Below, piece by piece: positions 1 to 8,315 of a DNA stretch of 64,000 bases; the first letter of the stretch is position 1, and the number at the start of each line of letters is the position of its first letter. The position numbers and the translations under genes were made by a program. The notes beneath the pieces are model-generated. The model was not told the origin of the DNA. It saw only the letters and a program-made list of their open reading frames with translations, and ran no database searches. Source of the DNA: Haloterrigena salifodinae (lineage in GTDB: Archaea > Halobacteriota > Halobacteria > Halobacteriales > Natrialbaceae); the NCBI RefSeq assembly GCF_003977755.1, contig NZ_RQWN01000003.1, positions 671,058 through 735,057 of the forward strand, written 5' to 3'.

Positions 1-183
1 GTCTTCATGGCCTCGGCGCTAGGCGTGCCGGTGATCGAGTACGCCCCGTACTACTTCTTCGGCATCCTCTCGCCGCTGGTCCTGATCGCGATGGGCGCAA
101 CGGGTTGGGGAATCTTCTACAAGGACAGCCCCGAGCGAGAATCGCCGCCGGAAGCCGACGCGTCGACGCCCTCCGCCGAATAG
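1..183 (+). CDS. C-terminal end of NhaC-like Na+/H+ antiporter (partial)
   Basis: The first 60 codons run open from the window edge to a TAG at 181-183. They encode a final hydrophobic membrane segment preceded by a [16 protein letters not shown] stretch and followed by a short acidic tail ([18 protein letters not shown]). The pattern of a proline/tyrosine-rich loop, then a last helix with a GxxGWGI turn, resembles the end of NhaC-type sodium/proton antiporters, which are common in haloarchaea. The start and most of the protein lie outside the window, so the family call rests only on this tail. Confidence 0.5.
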   Translation, partial: VFMASALGVPVIEYAPYYFFGILSPLVLIAMGATGWGIFYKDSPERESPPEADASTPSAE

Positions 184-378
184 CGTCGTCGTTGTCATGG
201 CCTTCCTCCTCGAAGCCGGATCACCGGACGGTACTGGCAGCGACTCGAACCGCGAGCGGTACTGACAACGACTCGAGTGGGGTCGAGCGCACCCACGCGC
301 GGACTTTTTCCCGTCGCCCGTCGTACCGTCGGCCATGGACGAACTGCACGCAAACCGGATACCGACGGAACGGGGACG

Positions 379-777
379 ATGACGAGCCACGACGTGACCC
401 TCGAGTGGACAGACGGCTCGACGCAGACGATCGCGGTCGACGAGAACGAATCGATCCTCGACGCGGCCCAGCGGGCCGGCGCCCGACTGCCCTACGACTG
501 CCGGAAGGGGACGTGTATCACCTGCGTCGGTCGATTGCTCGCCCTCGAGGGCGAGGAGGCCGCCGACGAGTCGGCCGAAGGCGGGACGGAACGGCCACCC
601 GATGCCGATGCCGATGCCGCGGACGCGTTCACGTATCGGCGGGCACCGGCGGCACTGACCGACCAGGAGCAGGCGGACGGCTACGTCCTGCTCTGTATCG
701 CGCACCCGCAGTCGGATTGTCGAATCGAAGTCGGACCGCGAGTGCGCGCCGAGGTTGGCGACAGTCCTTGGGCGTAA
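379..777 (+). CDS. Plant-type [2Fe-2S] ferredoxin, copy 1
   Basis: A 132-residue acidic ferredoxin. The cluster ligands are visible as Cys41-X4-Cys46-X2-Cys49 (CRKGTCITC) and a fourth Cys106 in LLCIAHP, the plant/vertebrate spacing. An acidic insert with an Asp-Ala run lies between Cys49 and Cys106. I chose the ATG at 379 because MTSHDVTLEW aligns with the start of the second ferredoxin downstream (HDVTLEW); an upstream GTG in frame would add an arginine-rich, non-acidic extension. It would carry one electron at a time in the cytoplasm. It lies 66 bases before the SBP56-family gene, and the matching copy lies just after that gene, so a shared redox role is likely but not shown. Confidence 0.9.
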   Translation: MTSHDVTLEWTDGSTQTIAVDENESILDAAQRAGARLPYDCRKGTCITCVGRLLALEGEEAADESAEGGTERPPDADADAADAFTYRRAPAALTDQEQADGYVLLCIAHPQSDCRIEVGPRVRAEVGDSPWA

Positions 778-810
778 CGTTTCTCTCGCCACCCCCTGTC
801 TCCCCCAAAT

Positions 811-820
811 AGACTTATCT
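811..820 (+). promoter_or_regulatory. TATA-like box for the SBP56-family gene
   Basis: The sequence AGACTTATCT is centred about 28 bases before the ATG at 844, the spacing expected for a leaderless haloarchaeal transcript. This suggests that the oxidase can be transcribed separately from the ferredoxin upstream. Confidence 0.5.
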
Positions 821-843
821 CCGTGCTCGTGGTCGGAAGGGAT

Positions 844-2295
844 ATGAGTGATGCTAACACACCCAGCGACGTCGAACCGGAGCATGAGCACGACCACCAC
901 GACCACGAGGGCCCTGGCTACGCGACGCCCCAAGCCGCCATCGAGGAGGGCGACCGAGAGGAACTGGCCTACGTGATGAGCCTCTACGTCGGCACGGACG
1001 TTGACGCGCCGGACTTCGTCGCGGTCGTCGACCTCGATCCCGACTCCGAGACCTACTGCGAGATCGTCGACCGCATCGAACTGCCCAACCGCGGCGACGA
1101 ACTCCACCACTTCGGGTGGAACGCCTGCTCGTCGTCGTGTCACATGGAGGGCCTCGAACGGCGACACCTGATCGTTCCCGGTCAGCGCTCCTCGCGGATC
1201 CACGTAATCGACGCGAAGGATCGGCGCAATCCCGAACTCGTCGAGGTGATCGAACCCGAGGAGGTCTTCGAGTACGACCTCTCGGCGCCCCACACCGTCC
1301 ACTGCATCCCGGACGGGGAGATCCTGATCAGTATGCTCGGCGACGCCGACGGCGAACTGCCGGGCGGGTTCCTCGAACTGAACGACGACTTCGAGATCGA
1401 GGGCCGGTGGGAGCCGCCGGGCGAGATCGAGATGAACTACGACTACTGGTACCAGCCCCGCCAGAACGTGATGGTCTCGAGCGAGTGGGCCGCCCCCAAA
1501 ACGTACTATCCGGGCTTCGACCTCGAGGACGTCGAGGCCGGCAACTACGGCCAGCGGCTCCACTTCTGGGACTGGGAGGACGGCACCGTCGAGCAGACCA
1601 TCGACCTCGGCGAGGAGGGGCTGATCCCGCTCGAGGTGCGCTTTCTCCACACCCCCGAGTCGACCCACGGGTTCGTCGGCGCTGCGCTGTCGTCGAACGT
1701 GTTCCACTTCTGGCGGGACGAGAGCGCGGCGTCACGCGCCGCGGATGACGCGAGCGGTGATGAACCGCGAGCGACGGGCGAGTACCGCGCCGAGAAGGTG
1801 ATCGACTTCGAGTCTCGCGAGCACGACGACTGGGACATGCCCGTCCCTGCGCTCCCGACGGACATTCTGATCTCGATGGACGACCGCTACCTGTTCGGTT
1901 CGAACTGGCTCCACGGCGAGGTCTGGATGTACGACATTTCGGACCCGTCGAACCCGCGGCGGGCCGACTCGCTGTCGGTCGGGGGCACCTTCGGCGAGGT
2001 GCAAGAGGTCCAGGGCCGCGAACTGTCCGCGGGTCCCCAGATGATCCAGCTCTCGCTGGACGGCGAACGGCTCTACTGGACTACCTCGCTGTTCTCCTCG
2101 TGGGACGAGCAGTTCTACCCCGAGGAGGGCGAACGCGGCTCGGTGATGCTGAAGGCCGACATCGACCCCCGCAAGGGGACGATGGAACTCGACGAGGACT
2201 TCCTCGTCGACTGGGGCGAGTGCCCGGCGGGACCGGCCCGCGCCCACGAAATTCGGTGGCCCGACGGCGACTGCACGAGCGACGTCTGGCAGTGA
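844..2295 (+). CDS. Selenium-binding protein 56 / methanethiol oxidase family protein
   Basis: A 483-residue protein with the hallmarks of the SBP56 family: an N-terminal YATPQAAI segment, the HHFGWNACSSSCHMEG Cys/His cluster, RHLIVPGQRSSRI, PHTVHC, and the late PRAHEIRWPDGDCTSD. Bacterial and human members are methanethiol oxidases, turning methanethiol, oxygen and water into formaldehyde, H2S and peroxide. Length is normal for the family. The N-terminus carries a His-rich stretch (EHEHDHHDHEG) that could bind metal. I chose ATG 844 over an in-frame GTG at 823 because of the TATA box spacing and the acidic start. The frame ends 4 bases before the second ferredoxin, so the two are probably one transcript. 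The actual substrate in this organism is unknown. Confidence 0.87.
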   Translation: MSDANTPSDVEPEHEHDHHDHEGPGYATPQAAIEEGDREELAYVMSLYVGTDVDAPDFVAVVDLDPDSETYCEIVDRIELPNRGDELHHFGWNACSSSCHMEGLERRHLIVPGQRSSRIHVIDAKDRRNPELVEVIEPEEVFEYDLSAPHTVHCIPDGEILISMLGDADGELPGGFLELNDDFEIEGRWEPPGEIEMNYDYWYQPRQNVMVSSEWAAPKTYYPGFDLEDVEAGNYGQRLHFWDWEDGTVEQTIDLGEEGLIPLEVRFLHTPESTHGFVGAALSSNVFHFWRDESAASRAADDASGDEPRATGEYRAEKVIDFESREHDDWDMPVPALPTDILISMDDRYLFGSNWLHGEVWMYDISDPSNPRRADSLSVGGTFGEVQEVQGRELSAGPQMIQLSLDGERLYWTTSLFSSWDEQFYPEEGERGSVMLKADIDPRKGTMELDEDFLVDWGECPAGPARAHEIRWPDGDCTSDVWQ

Positions 2296-2299
2296 CCGG

Positions 2300-2689
2300 A
2301 TGGTGAGACAGCACCACGACGTGACCCTCGAGTGGCCCGATGCCGACCGCGAGACGCGGACCATCGCGGTCAGCGAGGACGAGACGGTTCTCGAGGCCGC
2401 CAAGCGCGCCGACATCGCCCTTCCCTTTGGCTGTCGCACCGGCGCCTGCGGGACCTGTACGGGGCGGCTGCTCGAGGTCGACGGAGCGGAGCCGGCGGCC
2501 GGCGACGACGGACGCAGTACGGTCGGAATCGACGGCGCGTTCTCGTATCGTCGCTCGCCTCGAGCGCTGAAGGACCGACACCGTGACGCGGGCTACGTCC
2601 TGCTGTGCATCGCCTCGCCGCGAGCAGACTGTCGGATCGCCGTCGGTGCGAGCGTCCACACCGAACTGGTAGACAACCCGTGGAAGTGA
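2300..2689 (+). CDS. Plant-type [2Fe-2S] ferredoxin, copy 2
   Basis: A 129-residue paralogue of the ferredoxin at 379. Ligands are Cys45-X4-Cys50-X2-Cys53 (CRTGACGTC) and Cys103 in LLCIASP. Both copies share HDVTLEW at the start, a YRR-P-AL segment, a GYVLLCIA-P--DCRI segment and a final PW-(A/K), so they come from a duplication. This copy lacks the Asp-Ala repeat of the first. It starts 4 bases after the SBP56-family stop, which points to translation from the same message and makes it the best candidate electron partner of that enzyme. Confidence 0.9.
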   Translation: MVRQHHDVTLEWPDADRETRTIAVSEDETVLEAAKRADIALPFGCRTGACGTCTGRLLEVDGAEPAAGDDGRSTVGIDGAFSYRRSPRALKDRHRDAGYVLLCIASPRADCRIAVGASVHTELVDNPWK

Positions 2690-2783
2690 CCGATTCGGAC
2701 GAACCGGTCGCGTCTCGAGCGGAGATCCCGCATTCGAGCGGCAGTCAGTAACGTTAACGGGCGCGAGCGGCAACCCTCGAGCA

Positions 2784-4862
2784 ATGTCTGTCGCCGACGA
2801 GGACGCGGAGAACCCGTACCTCCGGGATCCGCCGACCGACTTCGCCCCGGTCGAGGAGCTCTCGGAGGACGAGGCCCGCGAACAGGTCGAACTGCTCCGG
2901 GAGGCCGTCCGCGAACACGACCGCCGGTACTACGTCGAGAGCGAACCGCTGATCGCCGACCGGACCTACGACGCGCTGTTCGCCCGCCTGCGGGACCTCG
3001 AGGACGCCTTCGGGCTCGAACACCCCGACAGCCCGACGCGAAGCGTCGGCGGCGAGCCCATCGAGGAGTTCGACACGGTTGAGCACGTCGCGCCGATGCT
3101 CTCGATCGACCAGAGCGGCGAGGAGGAAGACGTTCGCGAGTTCGCGGACCGCGTGCGCCGCGAAGTGGGTGATGTCCAGTACGTCTGCGAACCCAAGTTC
3201 GACGGCGTCTCGATGGAGTTCGTCTACGAGGACGGCCGCCTCGAGCGCGCGGCGACCCGCGGGGACGGCCGCGAGGGCGACGACGTGACGCGCAACGCAC
3301 GCACGATCGGCTCCGTTCCCCAGAAGCTCCACGGCGACTACCCCGATTTCCTCGCCGTTCGGGGCGAGGTCTACATGCCCAAGGACGCCTTTCAGAGGCA
3401 CAACCGCACGCGCATCGAGCGCGGCGAGGAGCCCTTCGCCAACCCGCGCAACGCCACCGCGGGGACGATCCGCCAGCTCGATCCCGCCGTCGTCGCCGAC
3501 CGTCCCCTCGAGGTGTTCTTCTTCGACGTGCTCGAGGCCAGCGACCTCGAGGACAGCCACAGCGCCGAACTCGAGCGCTTTCCCGAGTGGGGGCTGCGGG
3601 TCACTGAACACGTCGAACTCGTGGACGACATCGACGAGGCGATCGACTATCGCGACCGGATGCTCGAGGCCCGCGACGACCTGAACTACGAGATCGACGG
3701 CACCGTCATCAAGGTCGACGCCCGCGACGCCCGCGAGGAGTTGGGCCGGACGGCGCGCCACGACCGCTACGCGTTCGCCTACAAGTTCCCCGCCCGCGCC
3801 GAGGTGACGCCCATCGTCGACGTGGCGGTGCAGGTGGGACGTACCGGTCGGCTGACGCCGGTCGCCCTCTTGGAACCGGTGGACGTCGGCGGCGTGACGG
3901 TCTCGCGGGCGAGCCTGCACAACCCCGAGGAGATCGCCGAGAAGAACGTCGGGATCGGCGACACGGTCCGCGTCCAGCGGGCCGGCGACGTCATCCCATA
4001 CGTCGAAGAGGTCGTCGAGAAGGACGGCGAGGGTCACTACGAGCTGCCCGACCACTGTCCCATCTGCGACAGCGCCGTCGAGCGCGACGGTCCGATGGCC
4101 TTCTGTACCGGCGGCCTCGCCTGCGACGCCCAGCTCCGGCGGTCGATCGAGTACTACGCCGGCGACGACGGGCTCGACCTCGAGGGGCTCGGCGAGAAGA
4201 GCGTCCGCCAACTGGTCGACGCCGGCCTCCTCGAGTCCGTCGCGGACCTCTACGAACTCGACCGCGAGGACCTCACGGCCCTCGAGGGCTGGGGTGAGAC
4301 GAGCGCCGAGAACGTCCTCGACGAAATCGAGGCCAGCCGCGAGCCGCCGCTCGCCGACTTCCTCTCGGCGCTCGGCATCCCTCACGTCGGGCCGACGACG
4401 GCCCGCGAACTCGCCCGCGAGTTCGGCACGTTCGACGCGTTCCGCGAGGCCGCCGATGCCGAGCCCGAACGCCTCGAGGACGTGCCGGACGTCGGCGAGA
4501 CCGTCGCCGAACAGCTCCACGAGTTCTTCACCAGCGAGGCCAACGCCGCGGCGGTCGGCGACTTGCTCGAGCAAGTCTCGCCCCAGGAGTCAGACCTCGA
4601 GAGCGGCGGCGACGAACTCGAGGGCCTGACGTTCGTCTTCACGGGGTCGCTCGAGGGAGTCACCCGCAGCGAGGCCCAGGAGACCGTCGAAGCTCACGGC
4701 GCCAACGCGACGGGCAGCGTCTCGGGGAACACGGACTACCTCGTCGTCGGCGAGAATCCGGGACAGACCAAACGCGACGACGCCGAAGCGAACGACGTCC
4801 CAATTGTCGACGAGGGCGAGTTCCGCGAGCTGCTGGCGGAGTACGGGATCGACCTCGAGTGA
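2784..4862 (+). CDS. ligA: NAD-dependent DNA ligase (LigA/LigN)
   Basis: A 692-residue ligase that seals nicks using NAD+. In order: the Ia NAD-binding region (HDRRYY, near residues 45-50), the adenylation motif CEPKFDG with the AMP-accepting Lys138, the RGEVYM and DGTVIKVD motifs, an OB domain (VGRTGRLTPVALLEPV), a Cys4-type zinc finger (CPICD ... CTGGLACD), a helix-hairpin-helix region, and a C-terminal BRCT domain (LTFVFTGSLEG). Every element of the bacterial LigA family is present at normal length. NAD-dependent ligases are bacterial enzymes; in haloarchaea they are known as a lateral acquisition alongside the ATP-dependent LigA. Acidic residues are spread through the protein, so it is fully adapted to high salt. 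The gene stands alone. Confidence 0.97.
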   Translation: MSVADEDAENPYLRDPPTDFAPVEELSEDEAREQVELLREAVREHDRRYYVESEPLIADRTYDALFARLRDLEDAFGLEHPDSPTRSVGGEPIEEFDTVEHVAPMLSIDQSGEEEDVREFADRVRREVGDVQYVCEPKFDGVSMEFVYEDGRLERAATRGDGREGDDVTRNARTIGSVPQKLHGDYPDFLAVRGEVYMPKDAFQRHNRTRIERGEEPFANPRNATAGTIRQLDPAVVADRPLEVFFFDVLEASDLEDSHSAELERFPEWGLRVTEHVELVDDIDEAIDYRDRMLEARDDLNYEIDGTVIKVDARDAREELGRTARHDRYAFAYKFPARAEVTPIVDVAVQVGRTGRLTPVALLEPVDVGGVTVSRASLHNPEEIAEKNVGIGDTVRVQRAGDVIPYVEEVVEKDGEGHYELPDHCPICDSAVERDGPMAFCTGGLACDAQLRRSIEYYAGDDGLDLEGLGEKSVRQLVDAGLLESVADLYELDREDLTALEGWGETSAENVLDEIEASREPPLADFLSALGIPHVGPTTARELAREFGTFDAFREAADAEPERLEDVPDVGETVAEQLHEFFTSEANAAAVGDLLEQVSPQESDLESGGDELEGLTFVFTGSLEGVTRSEAQETVEAHGANATGSVSGNTDYLVVGENPGQTKRDDAEANDVPIVDEGEFRELLAEYGIDLE

Positions 4863-4895
4863 GCGCTCGCCGCGTCCGGCGGCGACGGGCGGCGC

Positions 4896-5084
4896 TCAGT
4901 CACGCCGGCTGAGGACCGTGACGAGGGCAACCACGGCGGCGACGACGCCGATGAGCGTGGGAACGAGTTGGCCGCTGCCCCACTCCCAGCCGAGGAACTG
5001 GGTGCCGACAATCGCGACGAGCGCGACGGCCAGTCCGGTCGCGGTGCCGATCGAGGACGAGCTTCGGCCGATGGAAAACGTCAT
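4896..5084 (-). CDS. Small two-helix membrane protein, unknown function
   Basis: A 62-residue protein with two predicted membrane helices (about residues 14-28 and 38-57) and a short basic tail ending SRRD. It has no motif I can tie to a family. A TATA-like stretch (GTTTTACTT on the coding strand, around 5107-5115) sits about 27 bases upstream of the ATG, and a perfect 12-base palindrome lies between that box and the start. The gene converges on ligA with a 33-base gap. Confidence 0.6.
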   Translation of the reverse strand: MTFSIGRSSSSIGTATGLAVALVAIVGTQFLGWEWGSGQLVPTLIGVVAAVVALVTVLSRRD

Positions 5085-5093
5085 GTGCTACTA

Positions 5094-5105
5094 TTGGACG
5101 TCCAA
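5094..5105. promoter_or_regulatory. Perfect 12-base palindrome TTGGACGTCCAA before the small membrane gene
   Basis: The palindrome lies 10-21 bases upstream of the ATG at 5084 and just downstream of the AT-rich box. A dimeric regulator bound there would cover the transcription start. No matching second copy was noticed in the window. Confidence 0.4.
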
Positions 5106-5214
5106 CAAGTAAAACGGCCGGGCCGCGCCGCCGTCTTGCGCGCCCGACTTCGGCGTCCCCTCGCACCGTTGCTGCCGCGCCGTCTCGTGCCACCGACGAT
5201 CGCTCCGGTCGCTC

Positions 5215-6186
5215 TCACACCTCGGCGGGCAACCGCGCCGCGATCTCCGCGACCGCCTCGAGGCCCTGCACCTCGCCCTCCCGTTCGGGCAGCGTGACGA
5301 CCTCGAGGTCGGGAAACGTCTCCCGGACCTCTTCGACCCGCTTCAGATGACGCTGGTGGCGCGACTGACACCGCGAGCAGTCGTCCTCGGGATCCTCGAA
5401 GACCCGATTCACGACGAGGCGGTCGACCCGAACGTCGGCTTCCCGTAGCGTCCCCACCAGCCGTTCGGACTCGGCGATGGCCATCCCCTCCGGGAGGAGG
5501 ACGACGCGAAACTCCGTCCGTTCGGGGTCGGTCAGCAGGTCGCGAGCGCGCTCGAGACGGGCGCGAAACGCTTCGAGACTTTCCTCCTCGTCGTCGCTAC
5601 TGCTGCCCATCATCGACATCGGGCCGAGGACGGCCGTCCGGGCGGCGTTGCCGATCCGCTTGGCCTGCCCGCGCAGCGACTGGGCCGTCTCGAGGGCCAG
5701 CCCCATCACCTCGGGCATGTCGAATAGTCGAAGGGTGTGGCCCGTCGGCGCGGTGTCGAAGACGACCACGTCCCAGTCGCCCTCGTCGACGTATTCGACG
5801 AGCAGATCGAGGGCCGCAATTTCGTCGCTGCCGGCCGGCGCGCCCGAGGCGAACAGCCGTCGGACTTCCTCGTCGTCCAGCCGAATGCCGGCGCTGCGGA
5901 GGTCCTTCGCGAGCGCTCGCGCCAGTTTTTCGTACCGTTCCTTCTGGGTGTCGGGATCGATCTCGACGGCCCAGAGACTGCCGTCACCGCCGCTATCGCC
6001 GACGTCCTCGAGTTTGCGGGGTTCGGCTCCGAGATCGACCTCGAGGGAGTCCGACAGCGAGTGGGCCGGGTCGGTCGAGACGACCAGCGTCTCCCGGCCA
6101 CCCTCGGCCAGTCGGACGGCGGTCGCCGCCGCGCAGGTCGTCTTGCCGACGCCGCCCTTGCCGCCGTAGAAGATGCAGTCGGTCAC
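5215..6186 (-). CDS. ArsA/Get3-family ATPase
   Basis: A 323-residue single-domain ATPase. It has the deviant Walker A motif GKGGVGKTT (residues 9-17), the STDPAHSLSDSL switch I stretch, the DTAPTGHTLR switch II stretch (145-154) and a late CSRC pair (Cys270, Cys273) in the position where Get3 dimers share a zinc ion. Members either drive arsenite export or handle tail-anchored membrane proteins. No arsenite pump or arsenic regulator is nearby, and the CxxC favours the Get3-like reading, but this is inference. The start is GTG at 6186, which gives the canonical short N-terminus before the P-loop. Confidence 0.85.
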   Translation of the reverse strand: MTDCIFYGGKGGVGKTTCAAATAVRLAEGGRETLVVSTDPAHSLSDSLEVDLGAEPRKLEDVGDSGGDGSLWAVEIDPDTQKERYEKLARALAKDLRSAGIRLDDEEVRRLFASGAPAGSDEIAALDLLVEYVDEGDWDVVVFDTAPTGHTLRLFDMPEVMGLALETAQSLRGQAKRIGNAARTAVLGPMSMMGSSSDDEEESLEAFRARLERARDLLTDPERTEFRVVLLPEGMAIAESERLVGTLREADVRVDRLVVNRVFEDPEDDCSRCQSRHQRHLKRVEEVRETFPDLEVVTLPEREGEVQGLEAVAEIAARLPAEV

Positions 6187-6336
6187 GGTCTCGCGTACGA
6201 TCGACGGACACCTAAATCGATTGCCACGATCGTCGGAGTGTCATCGCTGGCGATGGATGCAGGTCGATCGAGTCGGGGTGCGGACTCGAGCGCGAAGTGA
6301 GGCGAAAAGAACGAACGCGCGGCGAACGCCGTCAGT

Positions 6337-7311
6337 CTACAGGTCGACGCGGTCGAACCGCCAGAGCGCGACCGCGAGCGGGACGACGATCCACAGCAGC
6401 AGGATGATAAAGGAGAACCAGTCCTCGAGGAAGAACGGCATGCCGTCCGGGAAGTAGTAGCCCGGATACGTCGTTCCCGTGACGGTGTCGCTGATGATCG
6501 AGAGCGCGTTCGCGAAGGCGTTGCCCGGATCGAGCGAGTCGATGAACAGCGCCCAGTCGGGCGCGCGTTGGGTGGTTATCTGTTCGGTCGCTCCGTTTGG
6601 CATCTCGAAGGTCCGCGTGTACTCGACGCCGTTGATCGTTCCCCTGGAGACCAGAAAATTAATAATCTGAAGTAGGAAGTTCCAAACTCCATAAAACAGC
6701 AGGAAGACGCCGAAGACCGCGGCGCCGGCGACCGTCGTCGACTTGGTCATCGAGGAGAGCGAGACGGCGATACTGGTGTAGGCGAGGCCGTAGAGGATCG
6801 CCATCGCGAGCAGTCCGGCGTACTCGACCACGTCGAAGCTCCCGAGGATCGCGGCGACGGCGACGGCCGCGAGGACGAACCCGACGATCAGCGACAGCGA
6901 CAGCACGGCCGCTCGGCCGAGCAGTTTGCCCAGGAGCACGTCCTTTCGCGAGTGGGGCAGCGAGAGCAACACCTTGATGCTCCCGGTCTCTCGCTCGCCG
7001 GCGATGGCCTTCCAGCCAAGCACCAGCGCGATCAGCGGAATGATGACCTTCGTCATCTGGCTGACCAGCGAGACGAGCGCCCCCGTCGTCTCCGCCTGCG
7101 TCGGCGAGACCTCGGCGCCGAAGTACGAGATCCCGCCCGTGACGCCGACCAGCAACAGGAAGAAGAAGACGCTCAGTCCCCAGAACAGCCACGAGCGGAC
7201 GGCGTCCTGAAAGTCCTTCTTCGCGACGGCGCGGACGCTCTCGAGATTCACGGAACTCGAGGCCGATCCCGATCCCGACCCCGATGATCCGGCTGCGGTC
7301 TCGGTACTCAT
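6337..7311 (-). CDS. ABC-2 type transporter permease
   Basis: A 324-residue permease. After a Gly/Ser-rich acidic start it has a cytoplasmic helix (AVAKKDFQDAVRSWLFW), then about six membrane segments and the GERETGSIKVLLSLPHSRKDVLLGK loop that is typical of ABC-2 (NosY/YhaP-like) export permeases. A large outward loop lies between the fifth and sixth helices. Its ATG overlaps the stop of the ATPase gene upstream (ATGA at 7308-7311), so the two are translationally coupled and form one exporter. The substrate is unknown. Confidence 0.88.
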   Translation of the reverse strand: MSTETAAGSSGSGSGSASSSVNLESVRAVAKKDFQDAVRSWLFWGLSVFFFLLLVGVTGGISYFGAEVSPTQAETTGALVSLVSQMTKVIIPLIALVLGWKAIAGERETGSIKVLLSLPHSRKDVLLGKLLGRAAVLSLSLIVGFVLAAVAVAAILGSFDVVEYAGLLAMAILYGLAYTSIAVSLSSMTKSTTVAGAAVFGVFLLFYGVWNFLLQIINFLVSRGTINGVEYTRTFEMPNGATEQITTQRAPDWALFIDSLDPGNAFANALSIISDTVTGTTYPGYYFPDGMPFFLEDWFSFIILLLWIVVPLAVALWRFDRVDL

Positions 7312-8234
7312 CGCGCGTGCACCTCCGTGCCGGTCGTGTACGACTGGAAGACGTCCTCAAGGGAGGCCTCGCGGGTCGTGAAGTCCTTGACCTCGATGCC
7401 CCGATCCTCGAGTTCGCCGAGGACGGCCGTCTTGGAGCCCTGGACCTGGACGACGAGCACGGGCGGATTCCGGTCCTCGACGGTGGCGTCGGAGACGTCG
7501 GGCAGCGAGCGGACGACCTGCAGCGTGTCGTCGTCGAGGCGGTCGACGGTAACCCGCAGAGTCGTCCCGCCGCCGACGGAGTCGCGCAGCCCCTCGACGG
7601 TGTCGACGGCGACCATCTCGCCGTCCCGGAGGATGCCGACGCGGTCACAGACCGCCTCGACCTGCTCCATGATGTGGCTCGAGAAGAAGACGGTCGCGCC
7701 GCGTTCGTTCTCCTCGCGGACGATCTGGCGCATCTCGCGGGCGCCGTTGGGGTCGAGCCCCGTCGACGGTTCGTCGAGAATGAGGAGGTCCGGCTGGCCC
7801 ACGAGGGCCATCGCCAGCATGAGTCGCTGGGACATCCCCTTCGAGAAGCCGCCGGCCTTCTTGTCGATGGCGTCGACGAGGCCGACCCGTTCGAGGAGGG
7901 CTTCGGGGTCGTCGTCGGATCCCTTCGAGTCGATGGCGAACTCGAGGTGCTGGCGGGCCGTCAGGCGGTCGTAGGTCTCGACGCCCTCCGGGAGGACGCC
8001 GGTCTGCGAGCGGATCTCGCGGCTGTTGGCCTGGGCGTCCATGCCCAGCACTTCGACCCGGCCGGCGGTCGGCCGGATGAAGTCGAGGATGACGTTGATC
8101 GTCGTCGACTTGCCGGCGCCGTTCGGACCGAGAAAGCCGAATACCTCACCCTCCTGGACCTGAAATGACAGATCCTCGAGCGCGAGGGTCTGACCGTAGG
8201 ACTTGGTCAGGTTATCGACTGTAATAGCTGGCAT
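7308..8234 (-). CDS. ABC transporter ATP-binding protein
   Basis: A 308-residue ATPase subunit with Walker A GPNGAGKST (36-44), a Q-loop region (SQTGVLPEG), the signature FSKGMSQR (around 130-137), Walker B LLILDEPSTGLDP (150-162) and the H-loop SSHIMEQVE. A C-terminal extension of about 90 residues follows, as in ATPases paired with ABC-2 permeases. It is the first gene of a two-gene operon with the permease. A CTTATCGG box on the coding strand lies about 27 bases before the ATG. Confidence 0.92.
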   Translation of the reverse strand: MPAITVDNLTKSYGQTLALEDLSFQVQEGEVFGFLGPNGAGKSTTINVILDFIRPTAGRVEVLGMDAQANSREIRSQTGVLPEGVETYDRLTARQHLEFAIDSKGSDDDPEALLERVGLVDAIDKKAGGFSKGMSQRLMLAMALVGQPDLLILDEPSTGLDPNGAREMRQIVREENERGATVFFSSHIMEQVEAVCDRVGILRDGEMVAVDTVEGLRDSVGGGTTLRVTVDRLDDDTLQVVRSLPDVSDATVEDRNPPVLVVQVQGSKTAVLGELEDRGIEVKDFTTREASLEDVFQSYTTGTEVHAR

Positions 8235-8256
8235 AGCTGTGTGGTCTCACCCGCGT

Positions 8257-8266
8257 CCGATAAGAG
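8257..8266 (-). promoter_or_regulatory. TATA-like box for the ABC exporter operon
   Basis: The coding strand reads CTCTTATCGG about 27 bases before the ATG at 8234, with A/T-rich DNA (AATATTATCA) further upstream. The spacing suggests a leaderless message. Confidence 0.5.
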
Positions 8267-8315
8267 TTGTTACTCTCCCGTGATAATATTCGTCTCCTCG
8301 GGGAGGAAAAATGGG

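Noticed and set aside
19..1707. A 562-codon open frame on the minus strand opposite the ferredoxin and SBP56 genes
   Set aside because: It mirrors the strong real genes, has low-complexity Val/Arg/Asp/Gly content and no motif. Long antisense frames are expected in very GC-rich DNA.
2754..4574. A 606-codon minus-strand frame opposite ligA
   Set aside because: It is an antisense shadow of a fully motif-supported gene and lacks any family signature.
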